Assembly (NCBI RefSeq): GCF_000282135.1
Contig: NZ_AKJW01000083.1
Span: 1 to 64,000, forward strand
DNA length: 64,000 nucleotides
Reading direction: 5' to 3'
Origin: Herbaspirillum sp. CF444
GTDB lineage: Bacteria; Pseudomonadota; Gammaproteobacteria; Burkholderiales; Burkholderiaceae_D
Positions 33,373 to 43,293 of the stretch are shown in pieces. The notes under the pieces are model-generated. The model ran no database searches, had not been told where the DNA came from, and worked only from the letters and a program-made list of their open reading frames with translations. A program made the translations under genes and the position numbers. How positions within the stretch are numbered: the first letter of the stretch is position 1; every line of letters begins with the position of its first letter.

Positions 33373-34128
33373 ATGGCAAACAACGACGAGATCCAAGACG
33401 ACAGCCCGTTTCGAGTACACTCCCGACGGGAGATTGTGTCGCTGCTGACCAGCATGATGGAGCGCAATCAGCTGCTGAGCCTGCTCATCAAGGGCGGCTC
33501 GGAATCCATCATTACGTCGATTCTGGATATCGACGACGACGACGACAGTGTCGTGATCGACGCTGCGCCAAGCACCATGCTCAACGAAAGTATCCTGCAA
33601 AGCAATCGCATCGGCTTTGAAGCGGTATACAACAACATCCGCATCACTTTTAACGTCGACAAGGCCCATAAGTGCCTGTTTCAGGAGCGCCCCGCGCTCA
33701 AGATTGCCATCCCGAACAGCCTGGTGCGTCTGCAGCGCCGCGAGTATTTCCGCATAGCTACGCCGATCGCCAAGCCATTGCGCTGCACCTTCCGCGTCAC
33801 GCGCGAAGACGGTTCGTTCACTACCATCGTGACCTTGCTCAACAACATCAGCGCCGGCGGCGTCGGCATCACCGATGAAAAGAAACTGCTCGATACGTCG
33901 CTGGGGCGTATTTATGAAGACTGCTCGCTTGAGATGACCGACAATACCGTCGTCACCGTCAAGCTGCAGATCCGCGACTGCAAGGAAGTCAAACTGACCT
34001 CCGGCAAGACCGTCAACCGCTTCGGGTGCGAATTCGTCGATATTCCCCGCGCCGTCCTCGCGGCAATCCAGCGCTTCATCACGAAGCTGGAACGCGAACA
34101 AAATGCCAAAGCATCCGGCATGATGTAA
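33373..34128 (+). CDS. ycgR: YcgR-type c-di-GMP-responsive flagellar brake protein
   Basis: 251 aa from ATG 33373. The N-terminal YcgR domain (RREIVSLLTSMMERNQLL...) is followed by a PilZ domain: RLQRREYFRIATP carries the Arg pair, and NNISAGGVGI the N/DxSxxG motif, together binding c-di-GMP. YcgR slows the motor through FliG/FliM and MotA when c-di-GMP is high. It sits between the filament genes and fliE, 81 nt after the FlhB-like gene, and ends at a bidirectional terminator. Confidence 0.9.
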   Translation: MANNDEIQDDSPFRVHSRREIVSLLTSMMERNQLLSLLIKGGSESIITSILDIDDDDDSVVIDAAPSTMLNESILQSNRIGFEAVYNNIRITFNVDKAHKCLFQERPALKIAIPNSLVRLQRREYFRIATPIAKPLRCTFRVTREDGSFTTIVTLLNNISAGGVGITDEKKLLDTSLGRIYEDCSLEMTDNTVVTVKLQIRDCKEVKLTSGKTVNRFGCEFVDIPRAVLAAIQRFITKLEREQNAKASGMM

Positions 34129-34212
34129 CCGGTGGAAGCGTGAGGCTTGCCACGGCTTTTGCCGGCAGCCTTTTCATGCCTGACCCGCCATCCGGAAACG
34201 ACGACCAAAACA

Positions 34213-34239
34213 AAAAAGCTGCCAACGGCAGCTTTTTTC
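34213..34239. terminator. Bidirectional terminator between ycgR and fliE
   Basis: AAAAAAGCTGCC-AAC-GGCAGCTTTTTT, a 12-bp perfect stem between convergent genes. Confidence 0.9.
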
Positions 34240-34267
34240 ACATCGACACGGCAAATCAAGGCAACGG

Positions 34268-34609
34268 CTACACCTGCATCGTCATGATGTCGCGGTAGGC
34301 GGAAACCAGCTTGTTACGCACCTGGACACTTGTCTGAAAAGAAATACTCGCCTTTTGCATGGCAATCATGACATCCGACAAATTGATGTTATCGTCGCCC
34401 ATCGAGAAGCTTTGCGACATCTTCCCCGCTTTTTCCTGGGACGCATTGACTTCATCGAGCGAATTTTTCAATACGCTGGCAAAATCGACGCGCGTGGCCG
34501 GCTTTTCGCTTCCGGTAATGCTTTCAATCGGCGCGACATTGCCCTGTGCGCGGGCAGCAGCGGCCTTCAACTGCGCCACCATTGCATCGATTCTGCTAGT
34601 ATCAATCAT
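34268..34609 (-). CDS. fliE: Flagellar hook-basal body protein FliE
   Basis: 113 aa from ATG 34609 (MIDTSRIDAMVAQLKAAAAR). The conserved C-terminal block is present: FASVLKNSLDEVNASQ, then NLSDVMIAMQKASISFQT and VQVRNKLVSAYRDIMTMQV in two halves. FliE joins the MS ring to the rod and is the first export substrate. It is transcribed alone, divergent from fliF across a 268-nt shared regulatory region. Confidence 0.95.
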   Translation of the reverse strand: MIDTSRIDAMVAQLKAAAARAQGNVAPIESITGSEKPATRVDFASVLKNSLDEVNASQEKAGKMSQSFSMGDDNINLSDVMIAMQKASISFQTSVQVRNKLVSAYRDIMTMQV

Positions 34610-34654
34610 ACTGACGGCCAATTTGCACCTCTTCGAATTCAATTCCGCGACAGA

Positions 34655-34673
34655 TGATTGCACGTCGCAATCA
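34655..34673 (+). promoter_or_regulatory. Inverted repeat in the fliE-fliF divergent region
   Basis: TGATTGC-ACGTC-GCAATCA: 7-bp perfect arms with a 5-nt centre, 46 nt upstream of the fliE start. The form suits a dimeric regulator; the factor is unknown. Nothing else clear is seen in 34610-34877. Confidence 0.35.
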
Positions 34674-34877
34674 CACTTCCCGCTTCTACAACGGCAGATT
34701 ACCACGCGAGCCTTCGCGACTCGCAACAATAAGCGGGGAAATAGCCATTCTGTTCCAGAGATCAAATTTCGGCTCTGGCAGGACAATCCACACTAAGCAA
34801 AAAACCTATATGGGTAGGGAAGCAGTGAAGCAAATCATACAAAGCCACAAGCTCGGCGGCACACGCAAGGGGAAATC

Positions 34878-36641
34878 ATGGCGGTAGCAGCCGATGGCAC
34901 GATGACCAACGACGGCAATACCACCGCCACCGACGGCGCGGTTCCTGGCGACATGTCGTCTCAGGAAATGCGACGTAGCGGCGTTGTCGGTTACGCCCAG
35001 TCGCCACAAGGGCGTCGCGTCCTGCTGATGGTGGCGGCGGCAGCGGTCATCGCCTTGATGATCGGTATCTGGATGTGGAGCCAAAAGACCGAATACCGCG
35101 TCTTGTTCTCCAACTTCTCCGACCGCGACGGCGGCGCCATCGTTGCCTCGCTGCAGCAGATGAACGTCCCCTACAAGTATTCCGAAGGCGGCAGCGCCAT
35201 CCTGGTGCCTGAAACCATGGTGCACGATGCTCGCCTGAAACTGGCCGCCCAAGGCTTGCCAAAGGGCGGCAATGTCGGCTTCGAGTTGATGGAAAACCAG
35301 AAGCTTGGCGTTTCGCAGTTTCTCGAACAAGTCAACTTCCAGCGCGCCCTTGAAGGCGAACTGGCCCGCTCGATCCAGTCCCTTTCCGCCGTCCAGGCTG
35401 CCCGCATCCACTTGGCGCTGCCCAAAGCTTCCGTCTTCGTTCGCGATCAACAAAAACCGACTGCCTCTGTCATCCTCAGCCTCTATCCAGGCCGCATGCT
35501 GGACCCTCAGCAAGTCAGCGCCATCGTGCACCTGGTGGCCAGCAGCGTTCCCGAGCTGTCCCCCAAGGCGGTGACCATCGTCGACCAAAACGGCAACCTG
35601 CTCTCGGACACGACGACCAAACAACCCGGCAACAGCCTCGATCCGACGCAGCTCAAATATGTCCAGGATCTGCAGCAGGACATCGTCAAGCGCGTCGAAT
35701 CGATCATCGCGCCTATCGTCGGCAACGGCAACGTGCGCGCCGAAGCGACGGCCGACGTCGACTTCTCGCGCAGCGAACAGGCCGCGGAAACCTATAAGCC
35801 GAATCAGACCGCCGATACCGCAGCGGTGCGCAGCAAGCAAAGCAGCGAATCGCAAAACGGCAGCTCGAGCACTTCCGGCGTTCCCGGCGCGCTGACCAAC
35901 CAGCCGCCCGCTCCCGCTACCGCGCCGATCACCAACCCGCCGGTTGCCGGCGCAGCGGCAGGCACCGCGAATGCCGCAACCCAGCCGGCAACGACCAACG
36001 GCACTTCGCACAAAGACGCAACGATCAACTACGAGGTCGACAAGACCGTGCGCTATGTCCAGCAACCGATGGGCGGCGTCAAGCGCCTGACCGTCGCGGT
36101 GGTGGTCAACTACAAGCGTACGATTGACCAGACCGGCAAGATCGTCATGAAGCCGCTGACCGAAGCCGAACGTAGCCAGATCTCCGATCTGGTCAAGGAG
36201 GCAATGGGTTACAACAAGGATCGCGGCGACTCGCTCAATGTTGTCAATACGCAATTCAGCAGCGATGCAGAACCGGAACTGCCATTGTGGAAGCAGCCGG
36301 ACATGATCCAGCTGGCCAAGGAAATCGGCAAATACGTCTTGCTGGCCGCCGTGTTGCTTTACCTCTACTTCGGCGTCTTGCGCCCGATCATCTGGAAGAT
36401 CACCGGCAAGGAAGAGAAAGAAGCCCAGGCCCGCGCCGAGGCCGAGGCCGCCGAGGCTGCCGCCGCCGCTGCCGCCATGTACGATCCGGACAATCCGGAC
36501 GCCGTGGTCAATCTTTCCGGCGATGCAGAACTCGACGAACGCGCCGCGTACAAGGCCAATCTCGAGACTGCCAAGCAATGGGCCAAGAATGATCCTAAAC
36601 TGGTGGCAAGCATCATTAAGACATGGGTGAACAATGAGTAA
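34878..36641 (+). CDS. fliF: Flagellar MS-ring protein FliF
   Basis: 587 aa. First membrane segment at ~residues 53-71 (VLLMVAAAAVIALMIGIWM), then the ring-building motifs YRVLFSNFSDRDGGAIV and QGLPKGGNVGFELM, and a second membrane segment at ~475-500 (YVLLAAVLLYLYFGVL). The cytoplasmic tail that binds FliG has an Ala/Glu-rich stretch. Residues ~310-380 are low-complexity (Ser/Thr/Pro/Ala), longer than in Salmonella. AGGGGAAA precedes the ATG. It is first in the 13-gene fliF-R operon and overlaps fliG by 8 nt. Confidence 0.97.
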   Translation: MAVAADGTMTNDGNTTATDGAVPGDMSSQEMRRSGVVGYAQSPQGRRVLLMVAAAAVIALMIGIWMWSQKTEYRVLFSNFSDRDGGAIVASLQQMNVPYKYSEGGSAILVPETMVHDARLKLAAQGLPKGGNVGFELMENQKLGVSQFLEQVNFQRALEGELARSIQSLSAVQAARIHLALPKASVFVRDQQKPTASVILSLYPGRMLDPQQVSAIVHLVASSVPELSPKAVTIVDQNGNLLSDTTTKQPGNSLDPTQLKYVQDLQQDIVKRVESIIAPIVGNGNVRAEATADVDFSRSEQAAETYKPNQTADTAAVRSKQSSESQNGSSSTSGVPGALTNQPPAPATAPITNPPVAGAAAGTANAATQPATTNGTSHKDATINYEVDKTVRYVQQPMGGVKRLTVAVVVNYKRTIDQTGKIVMKPLTEAERSQISDLVKEAMGYNKDRGDSLNVVNTQFSSDAEPELPLWKQPDMIQLAKEIGKYVLLAAVLLYLYFGVLRPIIWKITGKEEKEAQARAEAEAAEAAAAAAAMYDPDNPDAVVNLSGDAELDERAAYKANLETAKQWAKNDPKLVASIIKTWVNNE

Positions 36642-37629
36642 CGAAGGCGTTGAAAAAGGTGCCATCCTGATGCTCGCTCTGGGCGAGGACGAGGCCGCCG
36701 AAGTCATGAAATACCTCGGTCCGCGCGAAGTGCAAAAGCTCGGCGCCGCCATGTCGGCCATGAAGAACATCAGCTTCGAAGCCATCAACGAAGTGCTGAT
36801 CGAGTTCGTCGGCGAAACCGGCCAGGCCTCTTCGCTCGGCCTCGATTCCGACGAATACATCCGCAGCGTGCTCACCAAGGCGCTGGGCGACGACAAGGCC
36901 ACCTCCCTGCTCAACCGCATTCTGGGCGGTCGCGACGCCAGCGGCATCGAAAGCCTGAAGTGGATGGATGCGCAGTCGGTGGCGGAATTGATCCGCAACG
37001 AACACCCGCAGATCATCGCCACCATCCTGGTCCACCTTGAGCGCTACCACGCCTGCGACATTCTCAATAACTTCACGGAACGCCTGCGCAACGACGTGGT
37101 CCTCCGTATTGCCACCCTCGACGGCGTGCAGCCGGCGGCGTTGCGAGAATTGAATGACGTTCTGACAAAACTGCTGACCGGCAACGAAAGCCTGAAGAAA
37201 CAGCAAATGGGCGGTATCCGCACTGCCGCGGAAATCCTCAACTTCTTGTCGGGCGAGAACGAAACATCCGTCATGAACAACCTGCGCGCCTACGACGAAG
37301 ACATGGCGCAAAAGATCATGGACGAAATGTTCGTGTTCGAAAACATCATCGACATCGACGGCCGCGGCATCCAGCTGCTGCTGCGCGAAGTCCAGTCCGA
37401 ATCGCTGATCGTCGCGCTCAAGGGTGCATCGCAAGGCCTGCGCGACAAGATCTTCGGCAACATGTCGCAGCGTGCTGCGGAAATGATGCGGGAAGATCTG
37501 GAGTCCAAGGGGCCGGTGCGCCTGTCGGAAGTCGACGCGCAACAAAAGGCCATCCTGCAAATCGTTCGTCGCCTGGCCGACGAAGGCCAGATCGTGCTCG
37601 GCGCCAAGGGCGAAGATGCGTTCATCTAA
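36634..37629 (+). CDS. fliG: Flagellar rotor switch protein FliG
   Basis: 331 aa, full length. The N domain binds FliF, the middle carries the EHPQIIATILVHL motif, and the C domain has the torque helix region: DIDGRGIQLLLREVQSESL, ALKGASQGLRDKIFGNMSQRA and MREDLESKGPVRLSEVD with the charged residues that meet MotA. FliG makes the top of the C ring. Its start lies inside the last codons of fliF, so expression is coupled. Confidence 0.97.
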   Translation: MSNEGVEKGAILMLALGEDEAAEVMKYLGPREVQKLGAAMSAMKNISFEAINEVLIEFVGETGQASSLGLDSDEYIRSVLTKALGDDKATSLLNRILGGRDASGIESLKWMDAQSVAELIRNEHPQIIATILVHLERYHACDILNNFTERLRNDVVLRIATLDGVQPAALRELNDVLTKLLTGNESLKKQQMGGIRTAAEILNFLSGENETSVMNNLRAYDEDMAQKIMDEMFVFENIIDIDGRGIQLLLREVQSESLIVALKGASQGLRDKIFGNMSQRAAEMMREDLESKGPVRLSEVDAQQKAILQIVRRLADEGQIVLGAKGEDAFI

Positions 37630-37712
37630 GGTCGCCACGACCGATGCGTGCGGCCTGCCCGGCCCCGGCATTGCCGCATCGGTTGTGATCACCCAGCTTT
37701 ACCGGATCTGAA

Positions 37713-38411
37713 ATGGCATCACGAAACAACATCATTCCCAAAGAACAGATGACGCCTTATCAGCGGTGGGAACTGGCGTCCTTCGACGAAGCGGAAGAAT
37801 TGCCGCCGGTCGAAGAAGAACATCACATCGATGAACCGCCTCCACCGCCGGCGCTGACGGCAGAAGAACTCGACGCCATCCGCGAACAGGCCCGCCAGGA
37901 AGGCTACGCGGAGGGCCAGCATCAAGGCCTGCAGGCAGGTCGCCAGGAAGGCTACATGGCCGGCCTGCAGCAAGGCCAGCAAGAAGTCAACGAAACCATC
38001 CAGCATTTGCGCCAGATTGCCGTCTCGTTCGGCACCGAAGTATCGCAATGCAGTGAAAACATGGCCCCCGAGCTGCTCAACCTGGGACTGGACTTGTCCA
38101 AGGCGATGCTGAAGACAGTTATCAAGGTCAAGCCGGAACTGATCCTGCCGACCATCAGCGCGGCCATCCACTCCCTGCCCAGCCTGCAATTGCCGGCATT
38201 GCTGTATCTGCACCCTGCCGATGCGACCCTGGTGCGCGAAAACATGGGAGACGATCTCGGCCAGCACGGTTGGCGCATCGTCGAAGATCCCGAACTCGAC
38301 CGCGGCGGCTGCCGCATCGAAACCGGCACCAACCAGGTCGACGCCACGACGCAGACGCGCTGGCGCCGTATCGCGGAATCGCTCAGCAAGCAACTCGATT
38401 GGCTGGAGTAG
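37713..38411 (+). CDS. fliH: Flagellar export stator-like protein FliH
   Basis: 232 aa. Acidic/Pro-rich N terminus, then a GxxxG-type repeat (EGYAEGQHQGLQAGRQEGY...) at ~residues 65-90 that forms the FliH helix dimer, and a C-terminal domain with LDLSKAMLKTVIKVKPELI. FliH regulates the ATPase FliI and links it to FliN at the C ring. It is 83 nt after fliG, next to fliI. Confidence 0.92.
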   Translation: MASRNNIIPKEQMTPYQRWELASFDEAEELPPVEEEHHIDEPPPPPALTAEELDAIREQARQEGYAEGQHQGLQAGRQEGYMAGLQQGQQEVNETIQHLRQIAVSFGTEVSQCSENMAPELLNLGLDLSKAMLKTVIKVKPELILPTISAAIHSLPSLQLPALLYLHPADATLVRENMGDDLGQHGWRIVEDPELDRGGCRIETGTNQVDATTQTRWRRIAESLSKQLDWLE

Positions 38412-38453
38412 CAGCATGACCGCACCCGGCAATCCTCATTCACAGGTGCAACG

Positions 38454-39857
38454 ATGAATTCGCCGATGCCCTCCCACTTTAGCCGCTGGCAGGCCTATCT
38501 GCACAATTGCAGCGGCCTGGTGGGAATGACCGAGCCGACGCAAATTTCCGGCCGCGTCACGCGCGTGGCGGGCCTCGTCATGGAAGCCGTCGGCCTCAAG
38601 CTGCCGGTCGGCAGCCCGTGCACCGTCCCCCTGCCGAATGGCAACCTGATCGAAGCAGAAGTGGTGGGATTCCAGGACGATAGACTCTTTTTGATGCCGC
38701 AGAGCGACGTCGAAGGCATCGTTCCCGGCACCCGCGTGTATCCGGTGGAACCGGTCAAGCCGCCGCCGCGCACCGGCCCGATCGCCTACATCCGCCGCAG
38801 CGACGAACACAGCCGCCGCCTGCCGGTCGGCAATGAGTTGCTGGGTCGCGTACTCGACGGCGCCGGTCGCCCGCTCGACAATCTGGGGCCGCTGCATACC
38901 GAAATCTCTGCGCCGCTGAGCGTGCGCGCCGCCAATCCGCTGGGCCGCGCGCCGATTGTCGACATCCTCGATGTCGGCGTGCGCGCCATCAACAGCATGC
39001 TGACGGTCGGACGCGGCCAGCGCATGGGCTTGTTCGCCGGCTCCGGCGTCGGCAAGAGCGTGTTGCTCGGCATGATGGCCCGCTACACCAGCGCCGACAT
39101 CATCGTCGTCGGCCTGATCGGCGAACGGGGACGCGAAGTCAAGGAATTCATCGAACACATTCTCGGCACCGAAGGACTGGCGCGTTCAGTGGTGGTTGCC
39201 GCGCCGGCGGATACGCCGCCGCTGATGCGTTTGCAAGGCGCCGCCTATGCCACCGCCATCGCCGAATACTTCCGCGATCAAGGGAAAAACGTCCTCCTGA
39301 TCATGGATTCGCTGACGCGTTACGCCATGGCCCAGCGTGAAATTGCTCTCGCCATCGGCGAACCGCCGGCAACCAAGGGTTATCCGCCATCGGTGTTCGC
39401 CAAATTGCCGGCACTGGTCGAACGGGCCGGCAACGGCGACGTCGGCGGCGGCTCGATCACGGCGTTCTATACCGTGCTGACGGAAGGCGACGACCAGCAG
39501 GATCCGATCGCCGACGCGGCGCGCGCGATTCTCGACGGCCATATCGTGCTTAATCGCGTACTGGCGGAAGCCGGGCACTATCCGGCCATCGATATCGAAC
39601 AATCGATCAGCCGCGCCATGCACAGCATCACGTCCATGGAACATCAGCGCGATACGCGCCGCCTGAAACAGTTGTACTCCCGCTATCAACGCAATCGCGA
39701 CCTCATCAGCGTCGGCGCCTACGCCGCAGGAACCGACCCGGTCCTGGACCAGGCGATCCAGCTTTTGCCGCGCATCGAAGCGTTCTTGCAGCAGGGAATC
39801 CCGGAAAGAGCCGGTGTTACCGAGAGCTTGGGGCAACTTACCGCTCTATTCCAGTGA
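38454..39857 (+). CDS. fliI: Flagellum-specific export ATPase FliI
   Basis: 467 aa, F1-ATPase beta-like. Walker [14 protein letters not shown] near residues 195-205, then [15 protein letters not shown], Walker [21 protein letters not shown], and the [15 protein letters not shown] loop. FliI hexamers energise export together with the proton motive force. ATGs at 38454 and 38466 are both possible; the first was kept. It is 42 nt after fliH. Confidence 0.97.
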   Translation: MNSPMPSHFSRWQAYLHNCSGLVGMTEPTQISGRVTRVAGLVMEAVGLKLPVGSPCTVPLPNGNLIEAEVVGFQDDRLFLMPQSDVEGIVPGTRVYPVEPVKPPPRTGPIAYIRRSDEHSRRLPVGNELLGRVLDGAGRPLDNLGPLHTEISAPLSVRAANPLGRAPIVDILDVGVRAINSMLTVGRGQRMGLFAGSGVGKSVLLGMMARYTSADIIVVGLIGERGREVKEFIEHILGTEGLARSVVVAAPADTPPLMRLQGAAYATAIAEYFRDQGKNVLLIMDSLTRYAMAQREIALAIGEPPATKGYPPSVFAKLPALVERAGNGDVGGGSITAFYTVLTEGDDQQDPIADAARAILDGHIVLNRVLAEAGHYPAIDIEQSISRAMHSITSMEHQRDTRRLKQLYSRYQRNRDLISVGAYAAGTDPVLDQAIQLLPRIEAFLQQGIPERAGVTESLGQLTALFQ

Positions 39858-39894
39858 TTGAGCGTGTGGCCCGGAAAATATAATCAAAGTTACC

Positions 39895-40335
39895 ATGGCT
39901 ACGACCTCTGCCCTCGAGACGCTGATTGAATTGGCGACCAAAGAAACCGACGAAGCGACCAAGCGCTTGGGACGGGCCGTACGCACAAGTGAAGAAGCAC
40001 AGCAAAAACTTGTTATTTTGGAACAGTATCGCGATGATTATGCTTTGCGCTTCCAGGAAAGCTTATCATCTGGTTTGACGGCAATGAGCTATCGCAATTT
40101 TCAGTTGTTCATTGAAAAAATCGATACTGCCATTGCCGGACAAAAAGACGTAGTCAAAAATGCGCAACAACGTGTCGCCGACGCTCGGGCGGCATGGCAA
40201 GCATGCGAACGCAAGCGGATGTCGTATGGCACGCTGGCGACACGCGCCAAGCAAACTGCGCAATTGCGCGAAAGTCGACGTGATCAGAAGCAGACCGATG
40301 AACATGCTTCGCGTATCACGTTTTACAAACGGTAA
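39895..40335 (+). CDS. fliJ: Flagellar export protein FliJ
   Basis: 146 aa, an antiparallel coiled coil as expected for the FliJ stalk: ETLIELATKETDEATKRLGRA and a long central helix with YRDDYALRFQESLSSG, ending with a basic tail. FliJ fits in the FliI ring like the gamma subunit of F1 and ferries chaperones. It is placed between fliI and fliK as in other operons. Confidence 0.92.
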   Translation: MATTSALETLIELATKETDEATKRLGRAVRTSEEAQQKLVILEQYRDDYALRFQESLSSGLTAMSYRNFQLFIEKIDTAIAGQKDVVKNAQQRVADARAAWQACERKRMSYGTLATRAKQTAQLRESRRDQKQTDEHASRITFYKR

Positions 40336-40363
40336 GAACGGTAAGCAAGGACTGGCGGAAACG

Positions 40364-41608
40364 ATGAACACACAATTGCCGATACTTAATGTCGCAAGCC
40401 TGCAGAATTCTGCTCGCCCGGCAACGCAAGCCGATTCCTTTACGGCCGATGTTCCGTTCAATCAAGTGTTGAACAAGGAAGTCAGCAACCGTAATACCGA
40501 AAATCAAAGCAAGCCGAACAATACCGCCCAGGACACCGCGACCGACGCGACCAAGCCTGCGACGCCAACGCCTGCTGCAAGCACGGCTGCCAGTTCGGAC
40601 AGCAGCACCAAGACCGCGTCCACAGATGAAAAGAGCGACGAAGACAAGACCGCGGCCGACGATCAGAACACCACCGACGCCGCGTCGGCACAGATGCTGG
40701 CGCTGGTCGCCAATCTGGGCCAGATCGCCGTTCAGCCGGTCGCCAAGAAGACAAGCGATGCCGACATGGATGCTCTGGCCAACCAAAAAGGCGGCAAAAA
40801 AGGCATTTCCGTCATCAATGCCAAAGACCAGAAAGACCTGGCCGACCTGCAAGCGCAGGATGATGGCAAAGGCAAGAAACTCGATATTTCCGCCATGTCG
40901 GACAGCAAGGAAGTTGCCGACGGCAAAGACAAACCGGACTTCCAGGTTCGTTCAGCCACAGACAAGACTCAACCGGAATCCCCGGTGAGCACCAAAGCCG
41001 TCCAAGCCGATCTGCAAGATGCCGCCAACGCTGCACGTGCGGCCAAGGTGACGCCCGAAGCAGTCGCCAAGCCTGTCGAAACGGCTCAGCCAAGCGCCGC
41101 CACCGTCATTCCGGCCTTGCAGCAAACCATGACATTGAGCCAGCAAGCGGCCATGGCCGGCCAGGCGGTGGATCGTCTTGCCCCACCGGTAGGCGGCAAG
41201 GGATGGGATCAAGCCGTTGGACAAAAGGTCATGTGGATGGCAACCAACGGCACGCAAAGCGCCTCGCTGACCTTGAATCCGCCGGATCTCGGTCCGTTGC
41301 AAGTGGTCCTGCATGTGAACAACCAGCAGGCCGACGCCACCTTCATTACGGCGCAACCTGAAGTCAAGCAAGCGCTCGAAGCCGCCATGCCGAAGCTGCG
41401 CGAAATGATGGATCAGGCCGGCATCCAGCTCGGCCAGGCAACCGTCAACACCGGCAACCCGAATCAACAGGGCGCCAACCAGCAACAGGCGCGCGGCAGC
41501 AATTCTTCGCAGTTCGGCGCGGGTGTCGATGACGCCGACGTGAACGTCGCCATTGTTCCTCGTCCGGTCGCAACCGGCGGCCAGGGTCTCGTGGACACAT
41601 TTGCGTAA
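40364..41608 (+). CDS. fliK: Flagellar hook-length control protein FliK
   Basis: 414 aa from ATG 40364 (MNTQLPILNVASLQN), with AAGGA upstream; the open frame extends back over fliJ but that part is a shadow. A long Ala/Thr/Lys/Asp-rich ruler region is followed by the Flg_hook C domain: SASLTLNPPDLGPLQVVLHV and FITAQPEVKQALEAAMPKL. FliK measures the hook and switches FlhB specificity. A gap of 142 nt follows before fliL. Confidence 0.93.
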   Translation: MNTQLPILNVASLQNSARPATQADSFTADVPFNQVLNKEVSNRNTENQSKPNNTAQDTATDATKPATPTPAASTAASSDSSTKTASTDEKSDEDKTAADDQNTTDAASAQMLALVANLGQIAVQPVAKKTSDADMDALANQKGGKKGISVINAKDQKDLADLQAQDDGKGKKLDISAMSDSKEVADGKDKPDFQVRSATDKTQPESPVSTKAVQADLQDAANAARAAKVTPEAVAKPVETAQPSAATVIPALQQTMTLSQQAAMAGQAVDRLAPPVGGKGWDQAVGQKVMWMATNGTQSASLTLNPPDLGPLQVVLHVNNQQADATFITAQPEVKQALEAAMPKLREMMDQAGIQLGQATVNTGNPNQQGANQQQARGSNSSQFGAGVDDADVNVAIVPRPVATGGQGLVDTFA

Positions 41609-41750
41609 TTTGCGGCCAGGCGCTGCAACCAGTCAGCTTCAACAAAATTCAAAAAGAAACAGGTGTCCGGACAGCAGCATTCAATATCAGCAGATTCTTG
41701 CCGATAGTAATTTTATGTGCACCGTAGGCACCCACGAAAGGGAAAAATAG
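41609..41750 (+). other. fliK-fliL gap
   Basis: 142 nt without a gene, the longest gap within the fliF-R operon. A weak FliA-like -10 (GCCGATAG, 41700-41707) has only a partial -35 (TCAATATC) at the right spacing. An internal promoter is possible but not shown. AAAGGGAAAAA serves as the fliL ribosome site. Confidence 0.4.
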
Positions 41751-42275
41751 ATGGCAACAAAAGCAGCAAAACCGGCAGCCAAGGGGGCGGAAGCAGCAGA
41801 AGCGCCGGCACCGAAATCGAAAAAAATGCTCTTCATCATCCTGGGCGTCGTCCTGTTGCTGGTCATCGGCGGCGGCGGCGCGGCCTTCATGATGATGGGC
41901 AGCAAAGCCAAGAAAGGCGCCGAGGAGCATGCTGAAGAGAAAGCGACCTCCAAGGTGCCTGTTTTTGTCGTGATCGAACCTTTCGTGGTCAACCTGCAGC
42001 AAGAGACCGGCGACCAGTTCCTGCAAGTCGCCTTGACGCTGCAAGTGCCGAATGCCGAAACTGCGGAAACGCTCAAAGTCTTCATGCCGCAAGTACGGAG
42101 CCGCCTGCTGATGGTCTTGTCCAGCAAAAAGGCATCCGAATTGATGACCAGCGAAGGCAAACGCAACCTGACCGATGAAATCATCGATCAATTGGGTGAA
42201 CCATTTGCCGGCGGCGGCAAGGGTCCGACAGTCTCCGACGTGTTTTATACTTCTTTCGTGATTCAACAGCAGTAG
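41751..42275 (+). CDS. fliL: Flagellar basal body-associated protein FliL
   Basis: 174 aa. Ala/Lys-rich cytoplasmic N terminus, one membrane helix at ~residues 26-46 (MLFIILGVVLLLVIGGGGAAF), then the periplasmic FliL domain (VEPF-type VIEPFVVNLQQETGDQFLQV; LTDEIIDQLGEPF). FliL surrounds the stators and supports torque. It is 4 nt upstream of fliM. Confidence 0.95.
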   Translation: MATKAAKPAAKGAEAAEAPAPKSKKMLFIILGVVLLLVIGGGGAAFMMMGSKAKKGAEEHAEEKATSKVPVFVVIEPFVVNLQQETGDQFLQVALTLQVPNAETAETLKVFMPQVRSRLLMVLSSKKASELMTSEGKRNLTDEIIDQLGEPFAGGGKGPTVSDVFYTSFVIQQQ

Positions 42276-42279
42276 CATC

Positions 42280-43293
42280 ATGGCCGAACACTTTCTATCC
42301 CAGGAAGAAGTCGATGCACTCCTAAGAGGAGTGACGGGAGACGACGAAGAAGAAAAGAGCGTCGAAGAAGCTCCCGGTACGGTACGCAACTACAATCTTG
42401 CGACGCAAGAACGTATTGTGCGCGGCCGCATGCCGACGCTCGAAATCATCAATGAGCGTTTCGCCCGTCTCTTCCGCATCGGCCTGTTCAACTTCATTCA
42501 CCGTACCGCCGAAATCTCGGTCGGTCCGGTGAAGGTCGCCAAGTACAGCGAATTCATTCGCAACCTGGTCGTGCCGACCAACCTGAACCTGGTCCACATC
42601 AAACCGTTCCGCGGCATTGGCCTGGTGGTGTTCGATCCGCAGTTCGTGTTCCTGCTGGTGGACAACATGTTCGGCGGCGACGGCCGTTTCCACACCCGCA
42701 TCGAAGGTCGCGAATTTACGCCGACCGAGCAGCGCATCATCATGCGCGTGCTGGAAATCTGCTTCGAAAACTATGCAAAATCGTGGGAGCCGATCTACCC
42801 GATCGAATTCGAGTACATCCGCTCCGAACTGAACACGCAGTTCGCCAACATCGCGACGCCGAATGAAGTCGTGGTCTCGACCACCTTCACCGTCGAACTG
42901 GGTCCGGTCAGCGGCGAAATCCATATCTGCACGCCGTACTCGATGATCGAGCCGGTCCGCGACAAGCTCACCAGCAGCATGCAGGGTGAAGCGCTAGAAG
43001 TCGACAAGCGCTGGATCCGCCTGATGAAGCAACAGATCCAGACCGCTGAAGTGGAGCTCATCGCCAACTTCGGCACCGCCCGCGTCACATTTACCGACTT
43101 GCTGAACATGCAGGTCGGCGACGTCATCCCGCTGCATACCGTGACACCGGTCACCGCGCAGGTCGATGGCGTCCCCGTGATGGAATGCAGCTACGGCAAA
43201 TTGAACGGCCAATACGCATTGCGCGTCGAGAAGCTGCTGTCCATCACGCAAAACGAAACACCGGAAAGTATTCAAGGAGAGCAGAATGGCTGA
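42280..43293 (+). CDS. fliM: Flagellar motor switch protein FliM
   Basis: 337 aa. The CheY-P binding N-terminal peptide (LSQEEVDALLRGV) is conserved; the middle CheC-like domain has the RIGLFNFIHRTAEIS and FGGDGRF blocks; the C-terminal SpoA domain binds FliN (LLNMQVGDVIPL). FliM sets rotation direction in the C ring. It overlaps fliN by 8 nt. Confidence 0.97.
   Translation: MAEHFLSQEEVDALLRGVTGDDEEEKSVEEAPGTVRNYNLATQERIVRGRMPTLEIINERFARLFRIGLFNFIHRTAEISVGPVKVAKYSEFIRNLVVPTNLNLVHIKPFRGIGLVVFDPQFVFLLVDNMFGGDGRFHTRIEGREFTPTEQRIIMRVLEICFENYAKSWEPIYPIEFEYIRSELNTQFANIATPNEVVVSTTFTVELGPVSGEIHICTPYSMIEPVRDKLTSSMQGEALEVDKRWIRLMKQQIQTAEVELIANFGTARVTFTDLLNMQVGDVIPLHTVTPVTAQVDGVPVMECSYGKLNGQYALRVEKLLSITQNETPESIQGEQNG

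Noticed and set aside
34810-34887. 25-codon ORF (MGREAVKQII...) just before and overlapping fliF
   Set aside because: It has no Shine-Dalgarno site and begins in an A-rich leader, so there is less support than for the macA leader ORF.
34806-37025. 739-codon minus-strand open frame opposite fliF/fliG
   Set aside because: Shadow of two certain flagellar genes.
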